DNA of 40,375 bases from Chloroflexota bacterium (GCA_016866055.1 VGNK01000003.1:1-40375); one strand, 5' to 3'; counted from the stretch's first letter, positions 9,162-16,621 are shown. A program made the numbers and translations. The notes: generated by a model from the sequence alone, not told the origin.

Positions 9162-10261
9162 CGGTCGATCTCCCCCACCACGATGTCGATCGAGCCGAGC
9201 GTGACGACCGCGTCCGGAAGCGGAGAGCCGATCGCGAGGGCGCGCAGGAGCGAGAGGTTGATGAGCGACGGCGCCCGGATGTGGAAACGGTAGGGCGCCG
9301 GCGAGCCATCCGACACCAGGTAGTAGCCGAGCTCACCGCGCGGGCTCTCGACCCGCCCGTAGACCTCGCCGGGCTCCGGTCGCAGCGCGAGCGGGATCTG
9401 CGTCTTGTGCGGCCCCTCCGGGATCTCCGCCATCGCCTGCCTGATCAGGCGCGTTGACTGCTTTGTCTCCTCGAGCCGCACCATGAACCGGTCGTACACG
9501 TCGCCGCGTCGGCCCACGGGGATCTCGAAGTCGAGCCGGTCGTAGACGGCGTACGGCTCCGCCTTGCGCAGATCCCACGGCACGCCCGAGCCGCGCAGCG
9601 CCGGCCCGGTGAGTGATCCGTTGATCGCGTCCTCCGCCGAGATCACGCCCACGCCGCGCGTGCGCGCGAGGAAGATCTCGTTGTCGGTGAGCAGCTCCGC
9701 GTACTCGTCGATGCGGTCGGGAAGCTCGTCGACCAGCTCGCGCAGCGCCGGCCAGAACTCTGGGGGCGGCTCGAACGCAACGCCGCCGATACGCATGTAG
9801 TTCGTGGTGAGCCGCGCGCCGCAGGTCATCTCAAAGAGGTCGAGGATCTTCTCGCGCTCGCGGAACATGTAGAGCAGCGGCGTCTGCCATGCGCCCGCGT
9901 CCGAGACGAGCGTCCCGTTCGCCATCGCATGCGACGCGATGCGCTGGAGCTCCGCGAAGATCACGCGGAGGTAGTCGGCGCGCTCCGGGACCTCGACGCC
10001 GGCGAGCCGCTCGACCGCGAGGCAGAGCCCGAGGTTCCCGGACATCGCGGCGAGGTAGTCGGCGCGGTCGGTGAACGGGATGTTCTGGGTGTATGTGCGC
10101 TCCTCGGCGAGCTTCTCCATCGAGCGGTGGAGGTAGCCGACGATCATGTCCATGTCGACGATCGTCTCGCCGTCCATCGCGACGCGCAGGCGGAAGACGC
10201 CGTGGGTCGAGGGGTGCTGCGGCCCGATGTTGAGGACGTACGGTTCGCTCGACGTCGTCAT
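9158..10261 (-). CDS. nuoD: NADH-quinone oxidoreductase subunit D
   Basis: 49-kDa-type subunit of the peripheral arm, related to the NiFe-hydrogenase large subunit, lining the quinone site. I place the start at the ATG that overlaps the nuoC stop (ATGA), giving MTTSSEPYVLNIGPQHPSTHG and 367 residues; an ATG 21 nt upstream would lie inside nuoC. Conserved parts: GPQHPSTHGVFRLRV with the quinone-site histidine, the helix with RADYLAAMS, LRGSGVPWDLRK and the carboxy-terminal [12 protein letters not shown]. Complete and normal, though its structural partner NuoB, which holds cluster N2 next to this quinone pocket, is not encoded in the window. Confidence 0.96.
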   Translation of the reverse strand: MTTSSEPYVLNIGPQHPSTHGVFRLRVAMDGETIVDMDMIVGYLHRSMEKLAEERTYTQNIPFTDRADYLAAMSGNLGLCLAVERLAGVEVPERADYLRVIFAELQRIASHAMANGTLVSDAGAWQTPLLYMFREREKILDLFEMTCGARLTTNYMRIGGVAFEPPPEFWPALRELVDELPDRIDEYAELLTDNEIFLARTRGVGVISAEDAINGSLTGPALRGSGVPWDLRKAEPYAVYDRLDFEIPVGRRGDVYDRFMVRLEETKQSTRLIRQAMAEIPEGPHKTQIPLALRPEPGEVYGRVESPRGELGYYLVSDGSPAPYRFHIRAPSLINLSLLRALAIGSPLPDAVVTLGSIDIVVGEIDR

Positions 10262-10857
10262 GCGCGCGCGTCCCCTCGCCAACCGGGGGGCGCCTCCTGC
10301 GAAGCGGGATCGGGGGTCGCCGGCCGGAGGCCGGGATTGATGATGCGGTCGGGCTGCGCCTTGTTCTCGAACGGGAAGCGAGCGAGGCCGGGTGTGGTGT
10401 CGCCGAGCCCAAGGAAGTCCTTGCGCAGCGGGTACCCTGGGAAGCCCTCCCAGAGGAAGAGCCGGCGCAGGTCGGGGTGGCCCGCGAACTGGATGCCCAT
10501 GAGGTCGTAGATCTCGCGCTCCTGCAGCAGCGCGCCCTTGTAGACGGCGTAGGCGCTCGGGAGCGACGGCCGCTCGTGATCGGCTACCGTCGTCTTCACG
10601 ACGATCTGCTGGTTCAGGTCGAGCGACTGCAGGTGGTAGACGACCTCGAAACGATCGTGGCGGTCGACCCCGCAGCAGTTGCTGAGCTGCGCGGCGTCGA
10701 AGTCGGGCGCGTCATGCAGCCAGCGCAGCGCGTCGACGATGCGCTCGGGCCGGACCTCCACCCACTCGTCGTGCTCGGCCACGACGGCGCTCGGGAGCGC
10801 CGCGGCGAGCGCGGCGGCCACCCGACGGCCCGAGAGCTGCGTCGGTCCGGCCGGCAA
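10258..10857 (-). CDS. nuoC: NADH-quinone oxidoreductase subunit C
   Basis: 30-kDa-type subunit of the peripheral arm. The signature EREIYDLMGIQFAGHPDLRR followed by LFLWEGFPGYPLRKDF is unmistakable. I choose the TTG at 10857, immediately after the nuoA stop and 10 nt after a GGAG, giving 199 residues; an upstream ATG at 10920 would overlap nuoA by about 60 nt and add a non-conserved Ser/Arg-rich stretch. A GTG 12 codons further in is another option. The gene follows nuoA directly, where nuoB is found in most operons. It ends in an overlap with nuoD. Confidence 0.92.
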   Translation of the reverse strand: MPAGPTQLSGRRVAAALAAALPSAVVAEHDEWVEVRPERIVDALRWLHDAPDFDAAQLSNCCGVDRHDRFEVVYHLQSLDLNQQIVVKTTVADHERPSLPSAYAVYKGALLQEREIYDLMGIQFAGHPDLRRLFLWEGFPGYPLRKDFLGLGDTTPGLARFPFENKAQPDRIINPGLRPATPDPASQEAPPGWRGDARA

Positions 10858-10858
10858 C

Positions 10859-11233
10859 CTAGCGCCACTCCAGCGCGCGACGGCGCCAGACGTACGCGAG
10901 GCCGAAGGCGAGCACGCCAACGAAGATCGCCGCCTTCAGCAGCGCCGAGAGCGCGGCTTCCTGGTGCACGACCGCCCAGGGGTAGAGGAAGATCACCTCG
11001 ACGTCGAAGATGACGAACCCGAGCGCGAAGAGATAGTAGCGGACGTTGAAGCGACCCCAAGCCGTGCCCTCGGCCTCGACGCCGCATTCATACGTCGCCG
11101 ACTTCACGGGATCGGGGTTCGAGGGACGGATCTTGAGGCGATAGAAGAGGTACGAGGCGCCGAGCGGGAGGGCCGGGAAGGCGAGGGCGAAGGCGGTGAG
11201 GACCGCGGCGCGCCCGAACTCTTCCGGGATCAC
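10859..11233 (-). CDS. nuoA: NADH-quinone oxidoreductase subunit A
   Basis: Small membrane subunit (ND3 homologue), first gene of the complex I operon. The 124 residues show three helices and the family core YECGVEAEGTAWGRFNVRYY followed by ALGFVIFDVEVIFLYPWA, including the conserved loop cysteine and the acidic pair in helix 2. The GTG start has a good ribosome site (GAAGGGG, 6 nt spacing). A candidate sigma-70-type promoter lies about 50 nt upstream. The stop codon is one nucleotide before the nuoC start. Confidence 0.95.
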   Translation of the reverse strand: MIPEEFGRAAVLTAFALAFPALPLGASYLFYRLKIRPSNPDPVKSATYECGVEAEGTAWGRFNVRYYLFALGFVIFDVEVIFLYPWAVVHQEAALSALLKAAIFVGVLAFGLAYVWRRRALEWR

Positions 11234-11281
11234 GCGCTACCCCTTCACACAGTCCCCGAGGGCGCCCAGAGAAGCGTGCGG

Positions 11282-11310
11282 ACTGTAGCACGGGCCGATC
11301 CGAGGGGCAA
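11282..11310 (-). promoter_or_regulatory. Candidate promoter of the nuo operon
   Basis: On the minus strand, TTGCCC (11310-11305), a 17-nt spacer, then TACAGT (11287-11282). Both boxes are close to the sigma-70 consensus and the spacing is optimal. The predicted transcript would begin near 11275, leaving a leader of about 40 nt before the GTG of nuoA. It stands out against a very GC-rich background. Confidence 0.6.
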
Positions 11311-11464
11311 AGCGAGCGCCGCCCGGGCGCTGACGCGGCGTGACCGTGCTCCGCGGGCGCCCCGGGCTGCTGCGCGCCGCATCCCGCGTCGGGCAGCCTC
11401 GGGGCCTTCGCGTGATCCCGCGCACGCCCCGCGAGCGCCGCTGTTGATGAGTTGTGTGCTCGTG

Positions 11465-11493
11465 TTGACCGGCGCCTGACGCGATCGTTAGAG
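11465..11493 (+). promoter_or_regulatory. Candidate promoter of the DUF35/thiolase-like operon
   Basis: TTGACC (11465-11470), a 17-nt spacer, and TTAGAG (11488-11493). The -35 box matches five of six consensus positions. The predicted leader is about 180 nt, longer than usual, so a second, nearer start of transcription is possible. Confidence 0.5.
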
Positions 11494-11676
11494 TGCGCGC
11501 GGTCGCGACCCGGCGGCGCGCGAACCCGACCTCAGCCGCCCGTCCGAACGCGCGCGGCGTGGGGCGGCACGGCGATCGTCCCTCCAACAACAGCCGCCTG
11601 GTCCCGGTCGCCGCTCGCCGCGCGCGGGCCGACACGCTGTGGTGGAACGCTGGACGTCGAGTGATAGGAGCGGTCC

Positions 11677-12096
11677 TTGGCTGACTACAACAAGCCGATC
11701 CCAGATCCGGATCCGTATACGACCGGACCGTTTTGGGAGGGCGCGAAGCAAGGCAAGCTGATGCTGCCGCGGTGCACGGTCTGCAACCGCGTGCACTTCT
11801 ACCCGCGCACGATCTGCCCTCATTGCCACTCCGACTCGCTTGAGTGGATCGAGGCGAGCGGCGAGGGCTACCTCCACACCTTCGCCGTCCAGCACCGCGC
11901 GTTCGGTGGGTGGGCCGACGAGGTGCCGTTCGTGACGGCGTACATCGACCTCAAGGAAGGTGACCGGATGTTCACCGTCCTGCGAGGGGTCGACGCCTCG
12001 AAGCCGGAGACGATCAAGATCGGCTCGAAGGTGAAGGTCGAGTTCGAGAAGGCGACCGACGAGGTCCACATCCCGTTCTGGCGCGTGGTCAGCTAG
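11677..12096 (+). CDS. DUF35 zinc-ribbon/OB-fold protein, partner of a thiolase-like enzyme
   Basis: 139-residue two-domain protein: an N-terminal rubredoxin-like zinc ribbon with C33-x2-C36 and C47-x2-C50 (CTVC and CPHC), then an OB fold (TFAVQHRAFGGWADEVPFVTAY). The start is a TTG with AGGAG 7 nt upstream. Family knowledge: DUF35 proteins bind thiolase-fold partners, either bridging archaeal thiolase and HMG-CoA synthase or forming the retro-aldolase complex with Ltp2 in steroid side-chain breakdown; the OB fold binds the CoA part. The thiolase-like gene follows 26 nt later, so the two very likely form one complex. The substrate cannot be read from the sequence. Confidence 0.9.
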   Translation: MADYNKPIPDPDPYTTGPFWEGAKQGKLMLPRCTVCNRVHFYPRTICPHCHSDSLEWIEASGEGYLHTFAVQHRAFGGWADEVPFVTAYIDLKEGDRMFTVLRGVDASKPETIKIGSKVKVEFEKATDEVHIPFWRVVS

Positions 12097-12122
12097 CGGC
12101 GAGCGGGAGAAGGAAGCGAACG

Positions 12123-13328
12123 ATGCCAAGCAACCCAAGCATGTCCGCTGCGATCGTCGGCGCCGCCGAGGCCGACAGGATCGGGTACCTGGAGACGCCG
12201 AAGACGGCCACGATGATGCACGTCGAGGCGATCCGAAACGTCTGCAAGCAGACGGGGATCAAGGTCTCGCAGATCGAGGCCGTGTTCTCGGCCGGCGTCT
12301 CGCCGCAGATCGCCGAGTACCTCGGGATCCACCCGAAGTTCTTCGACACCACCTCTGTCGGCGGGTGCTCGTTCGAGATGCACGTCCACCACGCGCTCGC
12401 CGCGATCAACTCCGGCATCTGCGACGTCGCGCTCGTCACCCACGGCGAGATCGGCTGGTCGGCGCGGGCGACGAAGGGTCGCGGCACCGGCCGCGCCAGC
12501 GGCGGCGACCCGTGGGTGCCGGACGCCCTCTGGTCGAACCCGTACGGCGTGACCGGCGCGCCGTCGAACTACTCGCACTCGATGACGCGCCACATGCACC
12601 AGTGGGGATCGCGCGAGGAGGACTTCGCGCAGATCGCGATCACGACGCGCGACTGGGCGACGCTCAACCCGCGCGCGATCATGCAATCGAAGGACACCAA
12701 CCCGGCCGGCGGCCCGTTGACGATGGCCGACTACAAGGCCTCGCGCTACATCTCGTGGCCGCTGCACCTGCTCGACTGCTGCCTCGTGACCGACCACGGC
12801 GGTGCCGTGCTCGTGGCGTCGGCGGACGTCGCCCGCAGCCTCGGCACGAAGCCCGTGTGGATCGCCGGGGCCGGCGAGAACACGAGCCACTCGAACATGC
12901 TCGAGATGGAGGACTTCACGGCGACCTCGGCGAAGGCGTCGGGGGAGGCCGCCTACAAGATGGCCGGCATGGGTCCCGGTGACATGGAGATGGCGATGAT
13001 CTACGACTCGTTCACGATCACCGCCGCGATCACCGCCGAGATGCTCGGGCTCACGCCGCGCGGCGAGGGGCCCAGCCTCTGGGCGAACGGCGCCGCCGGT
13101 CCGGGCGGGAAGTTCCCCGTCAACACCAACGGCGGTGGCCTCTCGTTCAACCACTCCGGGATGTACGGGATGCAGCTGCTCGTCGAGGCCTACCGGCAGC
13201 TCTCCCACACGGCCGAGGACGGCGTGAACGGGCTGCCCGGCAAGCAGACGAACGCGAAGTCCTGTGTCGTGAACGGCACGGGTGGTAGCCTGTCGAACAC
13301 GGGCACGCTGGTGCTCGTCTCCGACTAG
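12123..13328 (+). CDS. Thiolase-like protein (SCP-x/Ltp2-related) pairing with DUF35
   Basis: 401-residue thiolase-fold protein acting on acyl-CoA thioesters. The nucleophile-position cysteine is present (SVGGCSFEM, C82), and the histidine loop reads GGGLSFNHSGMYG. In place of the C-terminal C-x-G motif of true thiolases it has VVNGTGGSLSNTGTL, so the second catalytic cysteine is absent. That pattern is typical of SCP-x/Ltp2-like lipid-transfer thiolases rather than degradative thiolases. Taken with the DUF35 gene just upstream, a retro-aldolase or Claisen-type role is as plausible as thiolysis. Start: the ATG at 12123 is preceded by a GGAGAAGGA site; an internal ATG six codons later is possible. 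A strong hairpin follows the stop codon. Confidence 0.88.
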   Translation: MPSNPSMSAAIVGAAEADRIGYLETPKTATMMHVEAIRNVCKQTGIKVSQIEAVFSAGVSPQIAEYLGIHPKFFDTTSVGGCSFEMHVHHALAAINSGICDVALVTHGEIGWSARATKGRGTGRASGGDPWVPDALWSNPYGVTGAPSNYSHSMTRHMHQWGSREEDFAQIAITTRDWATLNPRAIMQSKDTNPAGGPLTMADYKASRYISWPLHLLDCCLVTDHGGAVLVASADVARSLGTKPVWIAGAGENTSHSNMLEMEDFTATSAKASGEAAYKMAGMGPGDMEMAMIYDSFTITAAITAEMLGLTPRGEGPSLWANGAAGPGGKFPVNTNGGGLSFNHSGMYGMQLLVEAYRQLSHTAEDGVNGLPGKQTNAKSCVVNGTGGSLSNTGTLVLVSD

Positions 13329-13350
13329 CGACGCCCCGGGAACCCGATGC

Positions 13351-13377
13351 GAGGGGGTGGCGTCGAGCCACCCCCTC
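13351..13377 (+). terminator. Hairpin terminator after the thiolase-like gene
   Basis: Perfect 11-bp inverted repeat (GAGGGGGTGGC and its complement) with a 5-nt loop, 22 nt past the stop codon, followed by GTCGTTT. The T-run is short, but the stem is very stable. It separates the DUF35/thiolase unit from the PHP gene. Confidence 0.75.
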
Positions 13378-13425
13378 GTCGTTTGCGGAAGCGAGCCCGT
13401 CCCCCGCCATGGTGCGATCGACGCG

Positions 13426-14184
13426 ATGCTGATCGACCTGCACACGCACACGCACCCCGGATCGTGGGACTCTTTCCTGCACCCCGACGAGCTGATCGAG
13501 CGCGCCAAGCAGGCGGGGCTCGACGGCATCGTTCTCTCCGAGCACGACTGGGCCTGGGATCCAGAGGCCGTGCGCGCCCTCGCCCGCCGGCACGACTTCC
13601 TCGTGCTCGCCGGCATGGAGATCAACACCGAGGACGGGCACATGCTCGTCTACGGGATGCACAAGTACGTCTTCGGCATGCACCGCGCTCACGAGCTCGC
13701 CGGCCACGTCGAGGATGCCCGGGGCGTGATGGTCGCCGCGCACCCCTACCGCCGACAGGCCCCCTGGAACTGGGACAAGCCACAGGAGTACCTCGACGCG
13801 CTGCTGCGCGCCGAGCGCAACCCCGCATACCGCTTCGTCGCTGCGCTCGAGGTCCTCAACGGCCGCGGGAACGTCAACGAGAACCGCTTCGCCCAGGACC
13901 TCGCCGCGAACATGGGGATGACCGGCACCGGCGGCACCGACTCCCATCAGCGCTCGGACATCGGCAAGACCGCCACCTACTTCGAGCGCGAGATCCGCAC
14001 TGAGGCGGAGCTCATCACCGAGATCCGCGCGGGCCGCTGCTGGGCGGTCGATCTCACGCAGGGGTCGCTCACCGCGGACGTGGTGCGTCACTCCGTGCCC
14101 GAGGATCTGCACCATCGCTGGGACGCGCTCGGCGAACAGCGGCGCGCCCACGAGGCGGCCGGCCCGCACGTCCACCGCCCCTAG
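13426..14184 (+). CDS. PHP-domain metal-dependent phosphoesterase-like protein
   Basis: 252-residue protein of the polymerase-and-histidinol-phosphatase superfamily, close in style to the TrpH/YciV group. Metal-site motifs in order: D4-x-H6-x-H8 in LIDLHTHTHPGS, then SEHDWAWDP, GMEINTEDGH, AAHPYRR, and GGTDSHQRSDIG near the end of the fold. I start it at the ATG of MLIDLHTHTH, because the first strand of PHP proteins begins there; an upstream frame lacks conservation and crosses the terminator. The family hydrolyses phosphate esters using two or three metal ions; the substrate is unknown. It lies between two acyl-CoA genes and is convergent with the thiolase. Confidence 0.85.
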   Translation: MLIDLHTHTHPGSWDSFLHPDELIERAKQAGLDGIVLSEHDWAWDPEAVRALARRHDFLVLAGMEINTEDGHMLVYGMHKYVFGMHRAHELAGHVEDARGVMVAAHPYRRQAPWNWDKPQEYLDALLRAERNPAYRFVAALEVLNGRGNVNENRFAQDLAANMGMTGTGGTDSHQRSDIGKTATYFEREIRTEAELITEIRAGRCWAVDLTQGSLTADVVRHSVPEDLHHRWDALGEQRRAHEAAGPHVHRP

Positions 14185-14280
14185 CCGCCCCGCGACCGAG
14201 ACGAGCGCGCCCGCCAGCCCGGCCCACCTTCGCAGGTGGACGAGAAGGACGCGGTCCAGACGACGGACGCGCACGAACCA

Positions 14281-14308
14281 GAGGGCGCCCCTCGCTGGGA
14301 GCGCCCTC
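14281..14308. terminator. Likely bidirectional terminator between PHP gene and thiolase
   Basis: Inverted repeat GAGGGCGC (14281-14288) and GCGCCCTC (14301-14308), loop 12 nt, located between the convergent PHP gene and thiolase. No T-tract of note on either side, so efficiency is uncertain. Confidence 0.6.
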
Positions 14309-14353
14309 GCTTCGTGGGCCGATGTGCTCGGCGGTGGGCGCCGCTCGCGGACG

Positions 14354-15664
14354 CTAGTAGATCGCCTCCACGATCGTCGAGATGCCCATGCCGGCGCCGA
14401 TGCACTGCGTCGCGAGCCCGTAGCGCTTGCCAGACCGCCGCAGCTCGCGCGCGACCGTGCCGACGATCCGCGCGCCAGTCGCCCCCAGCGGGTGGCCGAT
14501 CGCCAGCGAGCCGCCGTTGACGTTGACCCGGTCCATCGGGATCCCGAGCTCGCGCAGCGACGGGACCACCTGCGCGGCGAACGCCTCGTTGAACTCCACG
14601 CGCTCGATCTGGTCGGCGGTGAGTCCGGCGTACTTCAACGCCTTCTCCGTCGCCGGCACGGGCCCGAGGCCCATCACCTGCGGCTTCACGCCCGCCACAC
14701 CGAACCCGACGATGCGCGCGAGCGGCTCGAGGCCGAGGGCGCGTGCCTTCTGCTCGCTCATCAGCAGGATCGCGCTGATGCCGTCGTTCGTCGGGCACGA
14801 GTTGCCCGCGGTGATCACGAGCTCCTTGTCCCCGTAGCTCTTGATCCCCGGAACGGGCTTCAGCTGGCTGAGCGCCTCCATGTTCGTGCCGGCACGGAAG
14901 CCCTCGTCGACCTGGAGCACCTTCTTCTCACCATGCTCGTCGGGGAGCCAGTTACTCTGGTCGTCGAAGACCGGCATCTCGACCTCGAGCGGGATGATCT
15001 CCTCGGCGTAGACCCCCCTCTCGAGCGCCTGCCCGTACTTCTCGTGGCTCTCCACCGCGAACTGGTCCATCACCTCGCGCGAGAGGTCGTACATGTCCGC
15101 GACGTTCTGCGCGGTCTGAGTCATCGAGAGCACCGGCGGCGAGTCGAGGATGTAGTCGGGGATCGGCTGCTTGAACTGGTCGGTGTAGCCGGGCGGCAGG
15201 TTGCGCTGCTGGTCGTTGAACTTCAGGCGCTTCTCATTGAACTTCGTGACGCGGTTGCGCTCCCCGCCGCCACCGCCCATGAGCGCGCGACCCATGCGCT
15301 CGATCCCGATCGCCACGCCGCACTCGGACGCGCCCACCATGATCGATTGGGCGATGCGCTGCATCGTCTCCATCGACGAGCCGCACTGCCGGTTCGTCTC
15401 GAAGGTGCATACCTCCGCTGGTAACCCCGCGAGCTTGGCGACGTTGTCCGCGCCGATCCCGTCGAGCTCGGGCGCGTTCCCGACCTGTCCAAGCCCGATG
15501 TCCTCGATCATCCAGGGCGTGACCTTCGGATTACGCTCGAGGAGCGCGCGGAGGACCGCGGCACCGGCGTCGTCGATGCGGTTGCCGACGAGCGCTCCGC
15601 GTCCGCCGCGGGTGAACGCCGAGCGAGCGGCATCGACGATGACAACGTTCTGAAGTTCGGCCAT
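14354..15664 (-). CDS. Acetyl-CoA C-acyltransferase (thiolase)
   Basis: A true thiolase of about 436 residues that cleaves 3-ketoacyl-CoA, or condenses acyl-CoAs. All three catalytic elements are present: the nucleophile in TNRQCGSSMET (C94), the histidine in GGSLAIGHPLGATGAR, and the C-terminal cysteine in ATQCIGAGMGIS (about C421). It is on the minus strand, divergent from the MaoC/SDR operon, so it may share regulation with it. Start: of two adjacent ATGs (15667 and 15664) the second has the better distance to the GAAGGGGG ribosome site. It could supply the last step of a beta-oxidation-like route whose hydratases and dehydrogenases are encoded to its right. Confidence 0.95.
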   Translation of the reverse strand: MAELQNVVIVDAARSAFTRGGRGALVGNRIDDAGAAVLRALLERNPKVTPWMIEDIGLGQVGNAPELDGIGADNVAKLAGLPAEVCTFETNRQCGSSMETMQRIAQSIMVGASECGVAIGIERMGRALMGGGGGERNRVTKFNEKRLKFNDQQRNLPPGYTDQFKQPIPDYILDSPPVLSMTQTAQNVADMYDLSREVMDQFAVESHEKYGQALERGVYAEEIIPLEVEMPVFDDQSNWLPDEHGEKKVLQVDEGFRAGTNMEALSQLKPVPGIKSYGDKELVITAGNSCPTNDGISAILLMSEQKARALGLEPLARIVGFGVAGVKPQVMGLGPVPATEKALKYAGLTADQIERVEFNEAFAAQVVPSLRELGIPMDRVNVNGGSLAIGHPLGATGARIVGTVARELRRSGKRYGLATQCIGAGMGISTIVEAIY

Positions 15665-15806
15665 CATGCCCCCTTCGCTGTGACACTCCGTGACTGGATG
15701 GAGGGGCACTCCCGGCGCTGCGCGAGCGACACCTTCGCGCTGCGATGCGGTGTACCCGGGTAAGCATACGCCCTGTATGTATCCGCGAGCCGCGGCCGAC
15801 CGCCAA

Positions 15807-15826
15807 GGGGGGGGGGGGGGGGGGGG
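15807..15826. repeat. G20 homopolymer
   Basis: Twenty consecutive G on the plus strand, in the control region between thiolase and MaoC. On the minus strand a possible TTGGCG -35-like box is immediately adjacent. Such a tract can change length by slippage, and is also a known place for sequencing and assembly error, so the true length is doubtful. Confidence 0.9.
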
Positions 15827-15975
15827 CGGATCGCCGGGCGCCGACGCTGCCCTAGCGACCGGCTACGCGAGCCTCGCGGGCTTCCGAACAACGCCCGCGA
15901 TGAACCAGCATCTTGACAGGCGCGCGGGTCGCGCCGCGCTCGCCCCCGCCACGCGCACCACGCTCGTCCACGAAA

Positions 15976-16004
15976 TTGACACCGCCAGGGACCGTCGATA
16001 TCGT
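15976..16004 (+). promoter_or_regulatory. Candidate promoter of the MaoC/SDR operon
   Basis: TTGACA (15976-15981), 17-nt spacer, TATCGT (15999-16004). The -35 is a perfect consensus. The predicted leader is about 100 nt and would contain the 13-bp tandem repeat. Another TTGACA at 15913 has no good -10 partner. Confidence 0.55.
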
Positions 16005-16062
16005 GCCCGCGGCCGGAGGGGGCCCCATCCGCGACGCCCTCGACCCCACGCCAGCGAATCGG

Positions 16063-16094
16063 CATTTCACTCGAAGATCGACATTTCACTCGAA
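16063..16094 (+). repeat. Tandem direct repeat in the MaoC leader
   Basis: CATTTCACTCGAA occurs at 16063-16075 and again at 16082-16094, exact, with a 19-nt period. The second copy ends just before the GAGGAGG ribosome site of the first MaoC gene. Possible regulator or RNA-binding site, or a local duplication. Confidence 0.85.
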
Positions 16095-16109
16095 AGAGGA
16101 GGTAGTCGA

Positions 16110-16580
16110 GTGGCTGAGTCCGTCGTCACCGACGCGATGCGAGCGGCGATCGGCGTGGAAGGTCCGCCGACCATCGCCGAGGTCACCGCCAGCGGAATCC
16201 GCCTCTTCGCCCGCGCCGTCGGCCACGCCGACCCCGCCTTCTACGACGAAGCGGCGGCGAAGGAGCGCGGCTACCGCGGGCTCCTGGCCCCGCCGGGCTA
16301 CCTCGGCACTCCGGTCTACCGCCCGGGCGGTCGCGACCCCGACGAGCTCGGGCAGCGCTACGAGATCCCATACAAGCGCATCCTGAACGGCGGGACGACG
16401 TACGAGTACATGGAGCCGGTGGTCGCCGGCGACGTCATCACCTCGCGCTCGCGCATCACGGAGTTCCGCGAGCGAGCGGGGTCGATGGGCCCGATGCTCA
16501 TCACCTATCGCGAGACCCTTTTCACGCGCCAGGACGGCAAGGTCGTCGCGAAGATGCGCGGGAACATCATCAACTACTAG
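16110..16580 (+). CDS. MaoC-like protein, FAS1-type N-terminal dehydratase domain
   Basis: 156-residue single hot-dog protein resembling the MaoC N-terminal (FAS1-like dehydratase) domain. Visible: IRLFARAVGHADPAFYDE in the first third, RGYRGLLAPPGYLGTPVYR, the ILNGGTTYEYMEPVVAGDVIT strand pair, and a final KVVAKMRGNIINY. In the family such subunits often lack the catalytic Asp/His pair and dimerise with a catalytic MaoC partner, as in mycobacterial HadA/HadC with HadB; the next gene has that pair. The GTG start is supported by GAGGAGG 7 nt upstream. First gene of a plus-strand operon with a second MaoC and two SDRs. Confidence 0.85.
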   Translation: MAESVVTDAMRAAIGVEGPPTIAEVTASGIRLFARAVGHADPAFYDEAAAKERGYRGLLAPPGYLGTPVYRPGGRDPDELGQRYEIPYKRILNGGTTYEYMEPVVAGDVITSRSRITEFRERAGSMGPMLITYRETLFTRQDGKVVAKMRGNIINY

Positions 16581-16621
16581 CCAACGCGCATCGTCGGGTG
16601 CGGTGTGTGGAGGGAGCCGGG

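Larger units (their letters stand above)
11234..11676. other. Divergent intergenic region between nuoA and the DUF35 gene
   Basis: A 443-bp stretch with no believable gene. It holds two back-to-back candidate promoters, one for the nuo operon and one for the DUF35/thiolase operon, described separately. The plus-strand leader between the promoter and the DUF35 start is about 180 nt and GC-rich; I do not recognise a riboswitch in it. Short open frames here have an Arg/Ala/Pro-rich composition typical of non-coding high-GC DNA. Confidence 0.7.
15665..16109. other. Divergent intergenic region between thiolase and MaoC genes
   Basis: 445 bp without a credible gene. Contents: a short inverted repeat CATAC-N5-GTATG (15765-15779) that could be a regulator site, a 20-nt run of G (15807-15826), a candidate plus-strand promoter (15976-16004), and a tandem 13-bp direct repeat (16063-16094) just before the MaoC ribosome site. 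This is the most feature-rich control region of the window. Confidence 0.7.

Noticed and set aside
13282-13425. Longer N-terminus for the PHP protein
   Set aside because: It would overlap the thiolase-like gene end and include the terminator hairpin; the conserved fold begins at the ATG at 13426.
16063-16094. Beginning of a CRISPR array
   Set aside because: Only two copies of a 13-bp unit with a 6-nt gap; no spacers and no cas genes.
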